A stretch of 55,336 nt of DNA from Calothrix sp. MO_192.B10 (lineage in GTDB: Bacteria; Cyanobacteriota; Cyanobacteriia; Cyanobacteriales; Nostocaceae). The notes beneath the pieces are model-generated. The model was not told the DNA's origin, did not search any database, and worked only from the letters and a program-made list of their open reading frames with translations. Shown one piece after another: positions 25,261 to 33,528 of this stretch. The stretch covers positions 1 to 55,336 of the forward strand of contig JASJDS010000062.1 in assembly GCA_030065055.1 (NCBI GenBank), read 5' to 3'. A program made the translations under genes and the position numbers. How positions within the stretch are numbered: position 1 is the stretch's first letter; each line of letters starts with the position of its first letter.

Positions 25261-26619
25261 TTACAGAGAAGCTTTACACAGAGGGGTCTTACTCGACCCG
25301 TGCCATAGCTTGACTCTAGCTGCGGTTGTCAAAGTCCGCCTACACAGTTTGCTCAGGTCTAAGCCTAAGTTTCTGCTTACTTTACGAAGGATGTTTGCTG
25401 ACCCGTTTAGGTCTGCGTTTACCAAATATCCTTTAGAAGTGCGATACAAACCGCGTCTAGTTCTGTTACCCGTTCGCGAAGCGTGTCCGAAGGACTTAGC
25501 TTTCCACCCGTCTGGCTTTTCTCCAAACTGAGGTAGGGAGTCTCCATCTAGATAGCTAGACTTGCTTGTATATGCTTCTTCTGTTTGGTGGAACTTAATA
25601 CCGTGGAGCGAACATCGCTGCTCCAATCGGTCTTTGAGTTTACCTAATGGCATCTGAACAAACTTCTGATTATTAACCCGACCGATGTCAGCATTAACTT
25701 TAAAGCTCTCATTCCACCCTATTACCAAGTTGCCGATACCATGCTTTAAACAGTGGTCAACTATTAACTTAGCAGCTTTGTTGATACCGTCTCTTAATTG
25801 GTGGTTACGCTTACGTGTTACTCGGTCAAGCCATTGGTTCCAGAAACCTTGTGGCTTGTTTTCTTTATAGGTAGATATTTTCTTATTCCATAGTTGATTC
25901 ATCGCTTTCATGTGGCGAGCATCCACTAAGAAAGAGTTACCCAAAGTATCTACGCAAGCTGCCAAGTTATCTGCTGTTCCTAAGTCAATAGATAGGGCTT
26001 GCTCAAAGTCTAAAGCAGGTGTTTGTGGTGTTAACTCGTAGCTACACTCTAAATAATATGCGCCGTTTTTAGGAAGAATGGTAAATTCTTTGACCTTGTT
26101 AAAATCAAGGTTTGAAGGCATAGGGAGAAAAAACTCTTTTATCCCAAACCATCTATTAACAGTTAATCCGAGAGGGAACCTAATACTCTCACCCCTCAAA
26201 CTTGGCTTACCCGCACCACAGTTAGGATAAGCAACCTTAAACAGCTTTGAACCTTTCAAATAACTAGGTGGCTTGGGTTTAAAATGCAAGCTTTTAGAAA
26301 AATACTTTTCTCTTAACTCTTTAAACGACTTAAAAGCCTCTGCAACTGACAGCAAGGTTTGTTGAGCCGGAACAGATGGTAGTGACTGAGCAATAGCAGT
26401 CTTACCTACAGTCACCTCGTATATCAAGTCAAACTTACCAGTTAGTAGCTTACCCGTCTTAAAAAATGTTTGCCGAGCAAAGTAAACACTACAGTTGTAC
26501 AACTTCCCAGACTGCTCACACAGGTAATCTAATATTGCTTTAGTTTCTTTGTCAGGGTGCAACAATATTTGTTGTACACCCATCTGCTTTTTGACCTTTT
26601 TACTTTTCTTTTTAGCCAT
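25261..26619 (-). CDS. TnpB-family protein lacking the zinc ribbon
   Basis: 452 residues from ATG 26619, behind GAAAGG; a TTG at 26634 is in frame. OrfB/TnpB family with a RuvC-like fold: first catalytic Asp in SIDLGTADNLAACVD, last Asp in NADLNGSANILRK. The second acidic position differs from canonical TnpB: the strand reads GNLVIGWNESFK instead of a hydrophobic strand ending in E-D-L. The zinc-ribbon cysteines are replaced by EEAYTSKSSYLDGDSLPQFG. This sequence pattern defines a separate, widespread cyanobacterial subgroup. The catalytic glutamate may have moved (E in GWNES or in TEEAYTSK), or the protein may be nuclease-dead. It is divergent from a small gene across a palindromic interval, which suggests control by that product. 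Confidence 0.82.
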   Translation of the reverse strand: MAKKKSKKVKKQMGVQQILLHPDKETKAILDYLCEQSGKLYNCSVYFARQTFFKTGKLLTGKFDLIYEVTVGKTAIAQSLPSVPAQQTLLSVAEAFKSFKELREKYFSKSLHFKPKPPSYLKGSKLFKVAYPNCGAGKPSLRGESIRFPLGLTVNRWFGIKEFFLPMPSNLDFNKVKEFTILPKNGAYYLECSYELTPQTPALDFEQALSIDLGTADNLAACVDTLGNSFLVDARHMKAMNQLWNKKISTYKENKPQGFWNQWLDRVTRKRNHQLRDGINKAAKLIVDHCLKHGIGNLVIGWNESFKVNADIGRVNNQKFVQMPLGKLKDRLEQRCSLHGIKFHQTEEAYTSKSSYLDGDSLPQFGEKPDGWKAKSFGHASRTGNRTRRGLYRTSKGYLVNADLNGSANILRKVSRNLGLDLSKLCRRTLTTAARVKLWHGSSKTPLCKASL

Positions 26620-26648
26620 TGACCGACCTTTCAATGTTTGTTATTGTA

Positions 26649-26672
26649 TTAGTATACTAATATATATACTAA
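26649..26672. promoter_or_regulatory. palindromic operator-like sequence between divergent genes
   Basis: A perfect 12-base palindrome TTAGTATACTAA (26649-26660) is followed by TATATATACTAA, so three TTAGTATA half-sites (one inverted pair plus one) lie in the 59 bases between the TnpB-like start and the small plus-strand start. This is a plausible binding array for a dimeric repressor such as the adjacent small protein. Confidence 0.5.
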
Positions 26673-26678
26673 CAGTAA

Positions 26679-26858
26679 ATGCCTTTCCAGAAAAATCATA
26701 AATTAGGTGCTTTACCTTATGGTGACAAACCACTAGGCACTAAACCTGTAAGCTTTAAGCCGCGACAAGGACAGCTAGAAAAACTAAAAGCCGTTCCTAA
26801 CTGGCAGGAACGGCTTAGAGATTACATAGATACATTGATTCAAGAACACTGCGACTAA
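26679..26858 (+). CDS. small protein, possible RHH-type repressor, divergent from TnpB-like gene
   Basis: 59 residues: M-P-F-Q-K-N-H-K-L-G followed by ALPYGDKPLGTKPVSFKPRQ, GQLEKLKAVPNWQERLRDYI and DTLIQEHCD. The pattern K-P-V-S-F-K-P then a helix (GQLEKLKAVPN) and a second helix (WQERLRDYIDTLI) resembles a ribbon-helix-helix DNA-binding protein, in which one beta strand and two helices form a dimer. I recognise similar short proteins in cyanobacterial genomes but cannot name the family. The stop codon lies in the loop of a small hairpin (GCGACT-AA-AGTCGC, 26851-26864). Autoregulation together with the divergent TnpB-like gene is inferred from position. Confidence 0.6.
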   Translation: MPFQKNHKLGALPYGDKPLGTKPVSFKPRQGQLEKLKAVPNWQERLRDYIDTLIQEHCD

Positions 26859-26878
26859 AGTCGCACGCTAGCTTATAT

Positions 26879-26899
26879 CCCAGGGCTGAAGCCACTGGG
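26879..26899. repeat. IS605-type end hairpin
   Basis: CCCAG + GGC, loop TGAA, GCC + bulged A + CTGGG. Same 5+3 bp stem with a bulge at the same place as the hairpin at 14711-14731, but with different sequence. Confidence 0.6.
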
Positions 26900-27008
26900 T
26901 TTTACGCTTCTGGAATTCTTATAAGCAATGAGCGAACCGTCACCAACCCAGCTACACAAATTGGTGGGGAACTTAAACCCAATACACCTAGTTAAAACTT
27001 GTATGAAC

Positions 27009-28823
27009 CTATTTACCCCGTTCATTATTTCGTCGCCAATTCTTATCTGGTAAAGAAGCATTACCAATACCCTGTAAAATTCCCCGTCCAATTAAACCAA
27101 TAGCCCTGCCAACTACCTGAGTTAAAACAAACACTACACCGCTACCTAAGAAAGATACTAATGATTGTAAACGAGGAGCGATCGCATCCCGAAATTCTAG
27201 TACTAAGGTAACGGTGAGGGGAATGCCTGTAAGTTGGGCTAATTCATCACTCCGATGGGAATAGATTGATGTTTTGGCAATACCACGAGGTGCAAACACA
27301 AATATTTCATAGCGGCTTTCAAAAATTTCTTGGGGTTCTTGAATATAGTTCCTTAAACGATATTTCCAAGATAAATCATTTCTAATTCTTTCTATTTCCC
27401 TGGTAGAAGCTAGGGTTTGATTATAATAGGTTTTCTTAATCTCATTGATATCTGCCAACCTATTTAATAGGGGTTGAATAACACTATTTCCTACTTGAAT
27501 CAATAAATTTTCTATCAGCATACAACCCCGTTCTTTCGCTTCACTACTATATGATGGGTATATTGTATTATCAATAGTTAAATTGGTTTGAAAAATTAAA
27601 TAAGAGAAGAGGTCTAAAACTAAGGGAATTTTATCCAAAATTCCTGTTTGAACTATTTCTACATCCTGTAGCAGTAAATTCACAATTTCTACATCTTGAT
27701 TGTCTACCTTAACCCGAGAAAACTTACCAAAAAAGTCTGTGGTGGTTGTTTGCCATAAATCTGTTAAACTAACTCGATAAACTTCTGATAATTGACTAAT
27801 ATCCAGGTGAGAATCTCTCAACTCATCGAGAACATCAGATAATTTTTGCAGAATCCCATACAGTAATTCCCGTTTTTTATCTTCCCGTAAAATGTCTATT
27901 TCTAGAGGAACATCACTGATATTTTGTAAGCTGAATTGCAGTTTATTAATCACAGAAGCGAATAATTCTGATTGTAATGCCCTAGGACTCAGTAAAGCAG
28001 GTGCCTCAGTAGATATTCTAGACAATTCTGATGAAGTAACCTCACTAGTTCCAGGGGGAGTTGTCGCCGATTGTAACTGTTCGTAATCTATTTCTGGGGT
28101 TTGCTGCTGTTGTTGCCTTTCCTGGGATGATGTCAATACAAATTGAGTTAATTTACGTGCTGCCAGTAATTCCCGCCGCCTCCCTGCTAAAATTGCCTTT
28201 TCTACTAGAGGTTGTCCGGGAATTTGCAATTTTTCCCTTACCTCTGCCAACCTGGAATTAATGTAGCCCATCGCCGACAGTCTTAAATCGCGTTTGAACT
28301 GAGCAAAGGAGTTTAATTCCCTAGTCTGGACAACTGCTGATGATTCTGTCCCTAATAAATTTCCTTCCCCAAACCAATAGGGTTCCCCTGCTTTTACCCG
28401 TTCCATCGCTGCCACCAATTCTGGAATGGGAATACCTTTAGGACAGTAACCATCGACACCTGCATTCTTTGCTGCTAATAGCCACCCTGACTCTTGTACC
28501 GCGCTGAGGAGAAATAGGGGAAGGTTGGGATATTGAGCTTTGAGTTGCTTGCACAGTAGTAAACCCAATTGTTGACTGGATGGGGAACGACCATTACCTA
28601 ATTCCAGAACTACCAGATTTATTCCCTCTGGATCAATTTGAGATAATTCAGTTAATACTTGTAAGGCAGCAGTATCAGATTCTACTGCGCTTACCACTTC
28701 TAGTTCGGGTAATTCTTCTAATGCAATCCTTAGTCCCAGGCGAAAAATGGGATCTTGGTCAATTAACAATAATTTTAGTGGGTGATGTTCCTGAGGAACC
28801 CCCTGATGGCTATCGTCGCTCAT
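27009..28823 (-). CDS. pseudo-receiver plus DUF3685 (Ycf55-like) protein
   Basis: 604 residues. Residues 15-145 have a response-regulator receiver fold: acidic pocket D22/D24 in LLIDQDPIFRLG, K129 in DGYCPKG, Ser in LFLLSAVQ. The phospho-acceptor position reads V-V-L-E-L (E74) instead of Asp, so it cannot be phosphorylated in the usual way and may mimic the active state. Residues about 170-560 match the cyanobacterial DUF3685 family, which as I recall is related to plastid Ycf55 (LREDKKRELLYGILQKLSDVLDELRDSHLDISQLSEVYRVSL). The last 70 residues contain one or two membrane-associating hydrophobic stretches (LQSLVSFLGSGVVFVLTQVVG) and a basic tail. Function unknown; conservation into plastids suggests a role tied to photosynthetic cells. 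Confidence 0.85.
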   Translation of the reverse strand: MSDDSHQGVPQEHHPLKLLLIDQDPIFRLGLRIALEELPELEVVSAVESDTAALQVLTELSQIDPEGINLVVLELGNGRSPSSQQLGLLLCKQLKAQYPNLPLFLLSAVQESGWLLAAKNAGVDGYCPKGIPIPELVAAMERVKAGEPYWFGEGNLLGTESSAVVQTRELNSFAQFKRDLRLSAMGYINSRLAEVREKLQIPGQPLVEKAILAGRRRELLAARKLTQFVLTSSQERQQQQQTPEIDYEQLQSATTPPGTSEVTSSELSRISTEAPALLSPRALQSELFASVINKLQFSLQNISDVPLEIDILREDKKRELLYGILQKLSDVLDELRDSHLDISQLSEVYRVSLTDLWQTTTTDFFGKFSRVKVDNQDVEIVNLLLQDVEIVQTGILDKIPLVLDLFSYLIFQTNLTIDNTIYPSYSSEAKERGCMLIENLLIQVGNSVIQPLLNRLADINEIKKTYYNQTLASTREIERIRNDLSWKYRLRNYIQEPQEIFESRYEIFVFAPRGIAKTSIYSHRSDELAQLTGIPLTVTLVLEFRDAIAPRLQSLVSFLGSGVVFVLTQVVGRAIGLIGRGILQGIGNASLPDKNWRRNNERGK

Positions 28824-29414
28824 ATTTTGTTCGTCAATACAGCCGTTATATTAACCCAACCAAATAGTAAATTGGGTCTAATACTATTTCTCCATGAATT
28901 TGAGCTTAATATTGCTTCATAATTTTCACGCAAAGGCGCGAAGACGCAAAGTCACTTGTAATTATATTAAGTTCGTTGTTACAGAGAATTGGTACAAGAA
29001 TGAATCTAAGGTAATTTATGGCAATAATTTTACCAATGATAAGGGCGCAATGCTTGCGCCTCTAATTCTTCCCACACTTGGGATGATGGGATGATGAGGT
29101 GATGAAGTAATAAGTAATAAGTAAGGTTGACAGTTGACAGTTTTCTATCACTCCTTCACTCCTTCCCTCCTTCACTCCTTCCCTCCTTCACTCCTTCCCT
29201 CCTTCCCTCCTTCCCTCCTTCCCTCCGGGCGGGGAAACCCCGCTCCTACTCCTTCACTCCTATGCTCCCCAAAGATTACTGATTAAAAAACCACAGAGGC
29301 GCAGAGAACGCAGAGGATAGAGAGGTTTAGGAGATAGGTAATCTTACACCGAGAAGGGAGTATGAAAAAAAATAGAAGATAATAACTATAGGCAGCAGTC
29401 AACAGTGTAATTAA
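28824..29414. repeat. repeat-rich divergent intergenic region
   Basis: About 590 bases with no gene. In order: CGCAAAGGCGCGAAGACGCAAAG repeat (28929-28951); AAGTAAT units and GTTGACAG (29103-29142); C/T-rich array with GGGCGGGGAAACCCCGCTC hairpin (29147-29270; hairpin 29227-29245 with one C-to-T change at its edge); CCACAGAGGCGCAGAGAACG repeat (29291-29310). The region must also hold both promoters of the divergent DUF3685 and NACHT genes. Confidence 0.75.
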
Positions 29415-32384
29415 ATGGACTCGAGTATTCAAAATTGGTTAGCGGAACACAATCTTGAAATATCTCTGTTACAAGGATTTTCTCCGGGACAGATGTCTGG
29501 TTTGGCATACCGTATTGTTAAGGATATGGAAGTTAAAAGCCTGACTCCTTTTGACATATGTAGTCTTGCAGAAGTATTAGAACAGCCTTTGAGTGATGTC
29601 AAAGGGAAAATTAAGGTAATTGCTCAGTTAACTGCCAATTTGTTACATAATCTCAGCCAAATTAAACCTTTAAAACGTAATGAAGGTACGTGGTTAGCAT
29701 TCCAAACTGCCTACTTAAATGGTTTACAACAAGTTTTAGAGGAAGAAACCAGTTTACAAAGATGCTGGTTAGATAGGGCAATGATTCCCGTTGGTGGGCA
29801 TGGAAATACTCTAGGACAATTAGGGTTCCCAAATCCCCAACTACAAGCATTGTTAAATACTATCCGTCCGGGTAAACTCACGGATACTCAAGCAGAACAG
29901 GCTCTGTCTTTGATTGCTGATTCTTTGCTGGTACAGCAGATGAATAACGCTACCGTAGCTTGGTTAGTTGCTAATGGAACTGAAGAAGTGGAAGCAAAAT
30001 TAATTATTCAGCGTTTAGTGCATGGGCTTCCAGGACATTTACTAACAGTTATTATCGATCGCACTGCACCCTTAGCTCAACTCCAAAAGTTCGTTCGTTT
30101 AGGAAATTCATATTCCCCCAATCCAGAACAATCGGCACAAACACAATCCACTGAATTCATCCTGGATGACCAAATAGACCTTTATTTAGAAAACTACAGA
30201 GCTAGTTTACTGTCAAATTGCTCCCAACCTCTATTTATGGAGTCCTTTGCCTTGAAGGATATTTATGTACCCCCCCAAGGTATACCCGTAGGTACAGAAA
30301 AGCAATCTTCCCTACCAGTGGATTTAATTACTTGGGTATGGGAGCGGTTAGAAGATACACAAAATATTACTGTCATCGAATCGCCTCCAGGTTATGGGAA
30401 GACTAGTTTTTGCCAACAATTAGCGGCAAAGGCAGCTTGGAAGCTTTATCCCCAATGGATGCCTGTACTGATTCGCCTCCGAGATATAACTTATGGAAAT
30501 AATTTAATCGATACTCTAGCCTCCGGGATACAAACGGATTTTCGGATTAGCTTTGCTGATATCCTCAGGCAAAATCGTCTGCGCTTATTATTGATACTGG
30601 ATGGATTGGATGAATTACCGCCTTGCGTTCAGGGGACAATGGCAGAAAAAATCTTGATTCAGCAGTTATTGCAGTTACAGTCCCAAGGTAAACATCAGGT
30701 GGTGTTAACTAGTAACTCAAAAGTGCTAAAGGATTTATATCCAGAGGTATTACCACAATTACAACGGCTAGCAATCAAACCTTGGGAACAGGATGAGTGG
30801 CGACAGTGGTTTCAGTATTGGACAAATGTGCAATCCTTAAACGTTGCTCAAAACTATTTTACTTTCTTAAAACAAGAGAGCATATTCAACCGTCAGTCCA
30901 AACTACCCCACTTATCTTCCCTAGTTCGCCAACCCTTGATGCTCTATTTATTAGGTATTTTGCATCGTGATGGGTTATGGAACAATGAAAATTTACCCTC
31001 AGCCTACAAACAGCAAAAAACTCATATTCCCCTATTATGGGAAATTTACCAAAGTCTGAATCGTTGGTTGCTAGGCTATCCCTTAACCACTGGAATGAAA
31101 ACTATTTTGTGGCGTGCCGGTTCTGCCCATATTCATCGTACCCCAGAAGCGATCGCTAATTTACTCAAAGGTGGTGAACCTGCTGATTTACTAGCCAAGA
31201 TGCAAGCAATCGCCCTGCAAATTCTCCACTCCCAACGCCATCACATCATTAATAGTCAAGCAAATATCCATCAATTACCAGCCTTATATTTTACTCACAC
31301 CCCCACATCTGCAAAAAATAGTTCTGTAAGACTTGAATTTTCCCACACTCAGATGGGAGAATTACTCTGTGCAGAAGCGATCGCTAATCAGCTGCAAATA
31401 CTGACCCAAAGTCAGAAAAATACAGTTAACAAACAATCTTTTATAGTTGAATCTACTGATGATGTAGCCCACTACCTTTATAAATTACTGGGTTATGGTA
31501 TTTTGAGTCAGAACCTAGAAGAACTGGTATGGGAGAACTTGCGACGAAAAGACAAGCAAAACTTCTCCTGGAAAATATTATGCGATCGCCTCCAATCTTT
31601 TTGGTATGCTTACTGTGGTGGTTACTGGTTAGACACGGGGATCCCCAACCAACACTTAAGTTATTTTCACTCACTGAATAATCCCATCACCACAGAACAG
31701 GTAAATGCAGCAGTGGGACTAAATGTATTTCTACTGCTTTGTGGTATTCATCGCCAGTTGCAAACTCCTTTCTCCCCCTGTGGTAATCCAGATGATCCCA
31801 CTCAATTTTATCCCCAAGCCTTGACAATGCTGAACGCCCGCACCTCAGTGTTATCACCCCATGCTTTTATTCACAGAACTGCTGCTACATCCCTGGTTTC
31901 TCTGGATTTATCAGCAGCTTATTTATCACAAATTAATCTTACCAGTGCAAATCTTACAGGGGTGAATCTCGCCGGTGCTAACCTCACAGAAACTAATCTT
32001 ACAGGTGCAAATCTCACAGGAACTAACCTCACAGATGCAAATCTCACCAGCGCGAATCTCACAAGGGTGAAACTCGAATCAGCCAACCTGAGCAACACCT
32101 ACTTAATAGATGCCATTCTTGATGATGCTAACAGAGAAGTAGCTAGTAACAACGGTGCCATTTTCCTCCCTCAACCCTCACAGCAAACTCAGGAGGAGAA
32201 AAAACAGCTACCATTTCCCGTAAGTAATGACTCTAGTGTGGGAACAGAAGCACTTCCCCCTAACTCTCCTGAACATGGAATCATTGAAAGTGCAGAAGGA
32301 GAACCCATGTTACCATCTGAGTTTGAGAATCATGACCAAACTGAGTTTAACTCAGAATTCTATAAAATTCAGACCCAACTTTGA
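29415..32384 (+). CDS. NACHT/STAND NTPase with C-terminal pentapeptide repeats
   Basis: 989 residues. An all-helical N-terminal region (1-240) that I do not recognise precedes a NACHT ATPase: Walker A in VIESPPGYGKTSF (K329), Walker B LLLILDGLDELPP (about 393-405), then the LAIKPWEQDEW sensor region and a winged-helix-like part. After a helical middle segment, about 15 pentapeptide repeats follow (about 831-905: LTSANLTGVNLAGANLTETN and onward), then an acidic, probably disordered tail. STAND proteins are signal switches that oligomerise on sensing a trigger; bacterial relatives act in phage defence and programmed cell death. No separate effector gene is adjacent, so any effector must be the N-terminal domain. 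A defence role is inference from architecture. Confidence 0.88.
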   Translation: MDSSIQNWLAEHNLEISLLQGFSPGQMSGLAYRIVKDMEVKSLTPFDICSLAEVLEQPLSDVKGKIKVIAQLTANLLHNLSQIKPLKRNEGTWLAFQTAYLNGLQQVLEEETSLQRCWLDRAMIPVGGHGNTLGQLGFPNPQLQALLNTIRPGKLTDTQAEQALSLIADSLLVQQMNNATVAWLVANGTEEVEAKLIIQRLVHGLPGHLLTVIIDRTAPLAQLQKFVRLGNSYSPNPEQSAQTQSTEFILDDQIDLYLENYRASLLSNCSQPLFMESFALKDIYVPPQGIPVGTEKQSSLPVDLITWVWERLEDTQNITVIESPPGYGKTSFCQQLAAKAAWKLYPQWMPVLIRLRDITYGNNLIDTLASGIQTDFRISFADILRQNRLRLLLILDGLDELPPCVQGTMAEKILIQQLLQLQSQGKHQVVLTSNSKVLKDLYPEVLPQLQRLAIKPWEQDEWRQWFQYWTNVQSLNVAQNYFTFLKQESIFNRQSKLPHLSSLVRQPLMLYLLGILHRDGLWNNENLPSAYKQQKTHIPLLWEIYQSLNRWLLGYPLTTGMKTILWRAGSAHIHRTPEAIANLLKGGEPADLLAKMQAIALQILHSQRHHIINSQANIHQLPALYFTHTPTSAKNSSVRLEFSHTQMGELLCAEAIANQLQILTQSQKNTVNKQSFIVESTDDVAHYLYKLLGYGILSQNLEELVWENLRRKDKQNFSWKILCDRLQSFWYAYCGGYWLDTGIPNQHLSYFHSLNNPITTEQVNAAVGLNVFLLLCGIHRQLQTPFSPCGNPDDPTQFYPQALTMLNARTSVLSPHAFIHRTAATSLVSLDLSAAYLSQINLTSANLTGVNLAGANLTETNLTGANLTGTNLTDANLTSANLTRVKLESANLSNTYLIDAILDDANREVASNNGAIFLPQPSQQTQEEKKQLPFPVSNDSSVGTEALPPNSPEHGIIESAEGEPMLPSEFENHDQTEFNSEFYKIQTQL

Positions 32385-32440
32385 AGAAAAATGAAGAAGT
32401 TATCAAGTCAAAAGTCAAAAGTCAAAAGTTAAAAGAATAT

Positions 32441-32548
32441 TTCTTCCCTCCTTCACTCCTTCACTCCTTCCCTCCTTCACTCCTTCCCTCCTTCACTCCT
32501 TCACTCCTTCACTCCTTCACTCCTTCCCTCTTTCACTCCTTCCCTCTT
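32441..32548. repeat. C/T-rich CTCCTTCACTCC array at the 3' end of a Fur-family gene
   Basis: About nine consecutive 8-mers (CTCCTTCA/CTCCTTCC). It overlaps the last codons of the minus-strand Fur-family gene, whose C-terminal residues E-E-G-R-S-E-R-G-K-E are read from it. Confidence 0.9.
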
Positions 32549-32987
32549 CCCCCACCTGGCGATAGCCATAAAAATTAATACTATAATCTGTAATCCGCAC
32601 ACCTGTTTGCTCTTCTACGAAGCGAATTATATCTTCTGGTAAATTTACATGAACATCCAGAAGTTGATTTGTATCCAGACAATTGACATGGCTGTGGGAA
32701 TCACTGATATTGCCGTATAAACGACCATCACAGCGTTCTATACACTCAATGATCCCCTGACTAGATAAAGCTTCCAAATTCTGGTATACAGATGTATGGC
32801 CAATATCTTTTCCTTGCTGATTCAAGCGATCGTAAATTTCCCGTGCAGAAAGATGTTCCTTAGCTTGCCAAAGTAATTCTAAAATGAAGCGGCGCTGGCG
32901 GCTAACCCGCATACCCAGGGTTTGGCACTTTTCCAGAGCATCTTCTAACGATCGAATGGGTTTTGTCAATATCGCTTGCTTTTGCAT
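32517..32987 (-). CDS. Fur-family transcriptional regulator (PerR/FurC-like)
   Basis: 156 residues. Metal-dependent repressor with an N-terminal winged helix (LGMRVSRQRRFILELLWQAKEHLSAREIYDRL, then DIGHTSVYQNLEALSSQGIIECIE) and a dimerisation/metal domain with histidines of DSHSHVNCLD and VHVNLP. The CxxC structural-zinc motifs of many Fur proteins are absent; a single C occurs in HVNCLDTNQ. It most resembles the cyanobacterial FurC/PerR branch, which senses peroxide, but that assignment rests on memory of the family. The final ten residues are encoded by a repeat array that covers the 3' end, so the natural C-terminus was probably shorter (ending near F-Y-G-Y-R). Upstream of the start the region is AT-rich and could hold its own operator. 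Confidence 0.9.
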   Translation of the reverse strand: MQKQAILTKPIRSLEDALEKCQTLGMRVSRQRRFILELLWQAKEHLSAREIYDRLNQQGKDIGHTSVYQNLEALSSQGIIECIERCDGRLYGNISDSHSHVNCLDTNQLLDVHVNLPEDIIRFVEEQTGVRITDYSINFYGYRQVGEEGRSERGKE

Positions 32988-33283
32988 ATCTTCAATCTTC
33001 TTAAATGTCGGGGAATTTCCCTTTTTTTTAATACTTGTTCCTTATTGTACATACCCAACCATTGTTAACTTCCATTTACTCCTCTAATCGTTGCTTTTTG
33101 TTAAATTACTGCGGCGATCGCAGTATCAGAATGAAGAGTGTTGAAGCTTGGTGATGAATATCTGCTGATTTCCCATGTCTAAATCAAACTCATTACAACT
33201 TTAGCTTAAAATGACTGCCAATGTCTACTTGTATCACAGTTATCAGTTACCAGTTCCGTTGAAAGAGGTGTAAGTCAGGTTGA

Positions 33284-33374
33284 CAGTTGTTAGTTGTTAG
33301 TTGATGGTTGTTAGTTGATAGTTGATGGTTGTTAGTTGTTAGTTGATGGTTGTTAGTTGTTAGTTGATGGTTGG
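33284..33374. repeat. GTTGTTAGTTGATG tandem repeat
   Basis: Tandem units of GTTGTTAG, TTGATGG and TTGATAG, preceded by AGGTTGACAGTTG. Related to the array at 3316-3391. The interval 32988-33395 contains no gene. Confidence 0.85.
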
Positions 33375-33395
33375 GAGTTAAGATTTTTTATCTTT

Positions 33396-33528
33396 CCCTC
33401 CTTCACCCCATCACTCCATCACTCCATCACTCCCTCACTCCTTCACTCCCTCACTCCTTCACTCCTTCACTCCTTCACTCCTCCACTCCTTCCGGGCGGG
33501 GAAACCCCGCCCCTACTCACCCTCTTGC
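33396..33528. repeat. C/T-rich array with GC hairpin at the 3' end of the HAD gene
   Basis: About a dozen CTCC(A/T/C)TCA 8-mers followed by the GGGCGGGGAAACCCCGCCC palindrome (33494-33512) and CTACTCACC, which runs into the stop of the minus-strand HAD phosphatase gene (33517). Confidence 0.9.

Larger units (their letters stand above)
25200..26899. mobile_element. candidate TnpB-only IS605-superfamily element
   Basis: Contains the zinc-ribbon-less TnpB-family gene (minus) and a divergent 59-codon gene (plus). On the right a hairpin CCCAG + GGC / GCC + CTGGG with a TGAA loop and a bulged A (26879-26899) copies the architecture of the end hairpin of the intact IS605-type element at 14711. The left end is not clear: 25200-25260 contains a dispersed repeat (CGGCACGCTTGCGCGAACGC) and no matching hairpin. 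No tnpA is present, so mobility would need TnpA in trans. Confidence 0.5.
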
